Part shown: piece by piece, positions 6,069 to 8,277 of the stretch | How the letters are laid out: every line of letters begins with the position of its first letter | How positions within the stretch are numbered: position 1 is the stretch's first letter | NCBI GenBank assembly: GCA_017881765.1 | Contig: JADGQN010000203.1 | Coordinates: forward strand, 1-8,277 | Direction: 5' to 3' | DNA length: 8,277 bases | From: Syntrophobacterales bacterium | GTDB lineage: Bacteria; Desulfobacterota; Syntrophorhabdia; Syntrophorhabdales; WCHB1-27 | The notes under the pieces: model-generated | What the model was told of the DNA's origin: nothing | The model's database searches: none | What the model saw: only the letters and a program-made list of their open reading frames with translations | Program-made: the position numbers and the translations under genes

Positions 6069-7223
6069 TCATTGAACGGCCATCTCCGGCGGGACTAATA
6101 CCCGAAAGGGCTCTTTGATAGACGATGTCCGTCCAAACTGCCTGAGACGGACGAGCATGGCACGGTTCACCTCCTGTCCTTGAGCGATAAGGACGAGGTC
6201 ATCGTCGGACCGAAGATCTTCACCCAGTATCATCCCTTCCACAAGCTCGTTCAGTCCAAGGAAGCGAACCTCGATCTTGGGTTTAGCGTCCTGCAAGGTC
6301 GTCTCAAGAGCAGCAAGAATCTGAGGATCGTACCAACCGTTGCGCGCCCTAAGCGTTTGGAGGGCCTCTTTCGTGGACATCCCGGCCGCTTCCAGCACAT
6401 CCAGGTCGAGAGCGACCTTCAAGACTCTTGCGCCCATAGGGATATCATTTCCGTTTCGGTGCTCCAGAGGGGAGCCGCCGCCGTTGAAATGCTTCCCCTG
6501 GTACTTGATCATTTGGGCAATCTCCTCCATGCGGGGGATGTTCTCGATAAGACCTGACCCCACCTCCGGGTGCATATTGAAGAGCCGCGATTCTTCGCGG
6601 GTGAGCTGCTCGTTGGTATAAGACTTTTTCTGCACGCCGGCCGGGAAAATAACGCAGCCTATCTGAGAAAGCAAAGCCGCGGTTTCCAGTTGCCAGAGAT
6701 TTGCCAGCTTCATCTGCTCCGCTATGCTCCGGACACGGCTCCTGATGCGGGAAGACCGGCCAAACGCTTCGGGGTTCACGAGCCCAAGAAGCTCGGCGAG
6801 CACTTTGACACAGGCCCGCAGTGTATTCTCGAGAAGGTCCCGTTCGGCCGTGACGAGCCGGTATTGCTGCACGGCGGCCGCAAGCACCTTGCCAAGGGTG
6901 TCGGAAGGGCAGGGCTTGGTCAGAAAACGAAAAACGCTGCCTTCGTTTACTGCGTGTATAGCCGTGTTTACATCCGCGTGACCCGTAAGCAACACCCGCA
7001 CGCTGTCGGGGGCTATCTTCTTCACAGCGGAAAGAAAACGGTTTCCATCTGCTTTCGGCATGCGGAAATCAGAGACGATCACGGCAAACGGGCCGCGGGC
7101 AGCCACTGTTTTGAGCCCTTCTTCAGGGTCCGCAGCTGTGTCGACCTGGAACTCTTTCCGGAACTCTCTCTGAAAGGCCGATAATATGTTCTGGTCGTCA
7201 TCGACAAACAGGATCTTATCCAT
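6069..7223 (-). CDS. Response regulator: receiver plus degenerate HD-GYP domain
   Basis: This 384-residue cytoplasmic two-component regulator has three parts. Residues 1-120 are a receiver with acidic Asp8-10, phosphoacceptor Asp52 (VSDFRMP), Thr80 and Lys103. Residues about 135-310 align with an HD-GYP domain, which normally cuts cyclic di-GMP. Residues about 322-378 form a C-terminal module (LVEGMILGEDL, then a Gly-Gln and Arg-Leu rich segment) found in some such proteins. The catalytic site is ruined: the HD pair is Ser186-Gln187, the HHERFDGTGYP-like stretch reads QGKHFNGGGSP (242-252), and the first domain histidine is replaced. Only His218 (MHPEVG) remains. It is therefore probably a non-catalytic binding or interaction domain. 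The ATG overlaps the upstream regulator gene by 8 bases and has AGAGGAG 10 bases before it, so the two are translationally coupled. Confidence 0.88.
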   Translation of the reverse strand: MDKILFVDDDQNILSAFQREFRKEFQVDTAADPEEGLKTVAARGPFAVIVSDFRMPKADGNRFLSAVKKIAPDSVRVLLTGHADVNTAIHAVNEGSVFRFLTKPCPSDTLGKVLAAAVQQYRLVTAERDLLENTLRACVKVLAELLGLVNPEAFGRSSRIRSRVRSIAEQMKLANLWQLETAALLSQIGCVIFPAGVQKKSYTNEQLTREESRLFNMHPEVGSGLIENIPRMEEIAQMIKYQGKHFNGGGSPLEHRNGNDIPMGARVLKVALDLDVLEAAGMSTKEALQTLRARNGWYDPQILAALETTLQDAKPKIEVRFLGLNELVEGMILGEDLRSDDDLVLIAQGQEVNRAMLVRLRQFGRTSSIKEPFRVLVPPEMAVQ

Positions 7224-8277
7224 CTTCGCGTAACTCCTCTTCGTTGATATGTGCGCAAATATCGCGCCAGGTCGCTATCCGGCCATTGGAGTACTTCTGT
7301 GCATAGCGCTCGTCAAATCCCCTCCCTCTCTCTTCCTTCAGACCCGAACGGCATTGATGCTCGAGAATATCTGCCATGTGCACCGCCGGCATAGGAGCTA
7401 AGTCGGAGGCCAGACAGTGATCGGGACTGTGGTGAAACGTGACGGCTTCCACGATGGAGTCGGGAAGAGCCCAGAGCGCGAGGAGGTAGCCGCCGATTTC
7501 GGCATGGGTGGTTCCCAGAAGCTTTCTTTCTGATTCGACCAACGAAATCTTTTCCGTTTCGGCCACTTCCTTGATATGTACATATTCGTTTGGCAAATTA
7601 GCCGCGAGAATAAACTTTCCCATGTCGTGAAGGGTCCCCGCCATAAGAGCATCGTCGATCGCGGTTTGATCCTTGGTCTCATGCTTCATGATTGCTTTAG
7701 CGGCAACGCCCACCCTCATGCTGTGGCGCCAGATTTTGTTGATGTTGAAAGCTGACATTTTCTTTTCCTCAAATTGCGAGAAGATGTGCGCAGATAGAAC
7801 GAGAGACTTTATGGTGTCGAGGCCGAGCAGGTTGGCGGCCTGCGTGATGCCCGCAACATGCTGAGGCAACGCGAAGAAAGCAGAATTGACAAGTTGAAGC
7901 ACCTTCACCGTCATCCCGACATCCTTCGCAATGATCGTTGCGACCTTGTTTATCTGTACCTCCGGCGATTCCAGCGCTGTGACAATCTCGGCGTACAAAG
8001 ATGGCACACTGGGAAGAGATTCCATTGACGATACTACGCGTTTTATAGTGCTATCAGCCAGCCAGTCCCGCAAGGTGCATGCCCGCTCGACCGTCGCCCT
8101 TAAGGTCTCCGCATCGCACGGCTTTGAGAGATACTGGTGCGCCAGCCGAACCGATTTAAGAAACATCTCTCCTTCCGCTTGGCCGGAGAGCACTATCCGC
8201 ACCACCTCAGGGTATCCGTTCCGCACCTCTTTGAGCAGTTGCACTCCGTCCATCCCCGGCATCCTCATGTCGGTGAC
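7216..8277 (-). CDS. Response regulator: receiver plus HDOD domain, 5' end outside window
   Basis: The gene enters from the right edge; 353 residues are visible and the true start is missing. The first visible residues, VTDMRMPGMDG, are the phosphoacceptor loop of a receiver domain (Asp3 here), with Ser31 and Lys52 completing its switch residues. Residues about 85-275 are an HDOD domain (SLPSVPSLYAEI, then NSAFFALP, then LLGLDTIKSLVLS), a type used in bacterial signalling and motility control. Unusually complete HD-type ligands can be seen: His185 (WRHSMRV), His217-Asp218 (LHDMGK), His258 (THAEIG), His282-283 (FHHSP) and Asp302 (HMADIL). There is no DNA-binding domain, so output is probably by protein contact or an enzymatic step. 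It is the first of two co-transcribed regulators; a sensor kinase may lie to the right of the window. The domain calls are firm; the cellular role is not known. Confidence 0.88.
   Translation of the reverse strand, partial: VTDMRMPGMDGVQLLKEVRNGYPEVVRIVLSGQAEGEMFLKSVRLAHQYLSKPCDAETLRATVERACTLRDWLADSTIKRVVSSMESLPSVPSLYAEIVTALESPEVQINKVATIIAKDVGMTVKVLQLVNSAFFALPQHVAGITQAANLLGLDTIKSLVLSAHIFSQFEEKKMSAFNINKIWRHSMRVGVAAKAIMKHETKDQTAIDDALMAGTLHDMGKFILAANLPNEYVHIKEVAETEKISLVESERKLLGTTHAEIGGYLLALWALPDSIVEAVTFHHSPDHCLASDLAPMPAVHMADILEHQCRSGLKEERGRGFDERYAQKYSNGRIATWRDICAHINEEELREDG
7234..7240 (-). promoter_or_regulatory. Ribosome binding site inside the upstream regulator gene
   Basis: AGAGGAG on the minus strand lies within the last codons of the HDOD regulator gene, 10 bases before the ATG at 7223. 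It fixes the start of the downstream regulator and supports coupled translation of the pair. Confidence 0.65.

Overview
The window looks like bacterial chromosome of medium-high GC, with closely packed genes, many weak ribosome binding sites, two dispersed-type short repeats and signalling proteins built on HD-type output domains. Regulators of this kind (receiver plus HDOD, receiver plus HD-GYP-like) together with a NAPE-PLD-like metallo-hydrolase suggest Desulfobacterota or a neighbouring Gram-negative phylum, possibly an uncultured lineage. That placement is inference from gene content only; no rRNA or tRNA is present to settle it.

Left part (1-2700): a gene-poor leader of 324 bases is followed by a plus-strand pair, a compact N-acetylglucosamine-6-phosphate deacetylase-like amidohydrolase and a HAD phosphatase of the 5'(3')-deoxyribonucleotidase type. 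A convergent phosphoglycolate phosphatase-like HAD gene lies on the minus strand only 6 bases beyond. The amidohydrolase carries an in-frame insertion made partly of 7-base repeats. The gap before the HAD gene is largely a hairpin plus a 9-base repeat that supplies the likely ribosome binding site.

Middle (2612-4505): an intergenic region of about 420 bases contains a TACCC-N4-GGGTA inverted repeat, which resembles metal-sensor operators. It is followed by a complete 12-helix MFS transporter and then a region holding a 10-base inverted repeat and one doubtful small ORF.

Right part (4506-8277), all minus strand: an exported or membrane-anchored metallo-beta-lactamase-fold hydrolase of the NAPE-PLD family has its own candidate promoter. 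Further right is a two-gene response-regulator operon, transcribed right to left. The first gene (receiver plus HDOD) runs off the right edge and overlaps by 8 bases the second (receiver plus a degenerate HD-GYP). Neither regulator has a DNA-binding domain visible. The HDOD protein keeps the HD metal-ligand pattern, while the HD-GYP-like protein has lost almost all of it, which makes this pair the best candidate for unusual signalling biology.

No CRISPR array, complete insertion sequence, phage module or RNA gene was seen. The window does not contain a clearly new multi-gene system. The best leads are the possibly phase-variable, repeat-bearing deacetylase and the pseudo-enzyme regulator pair.
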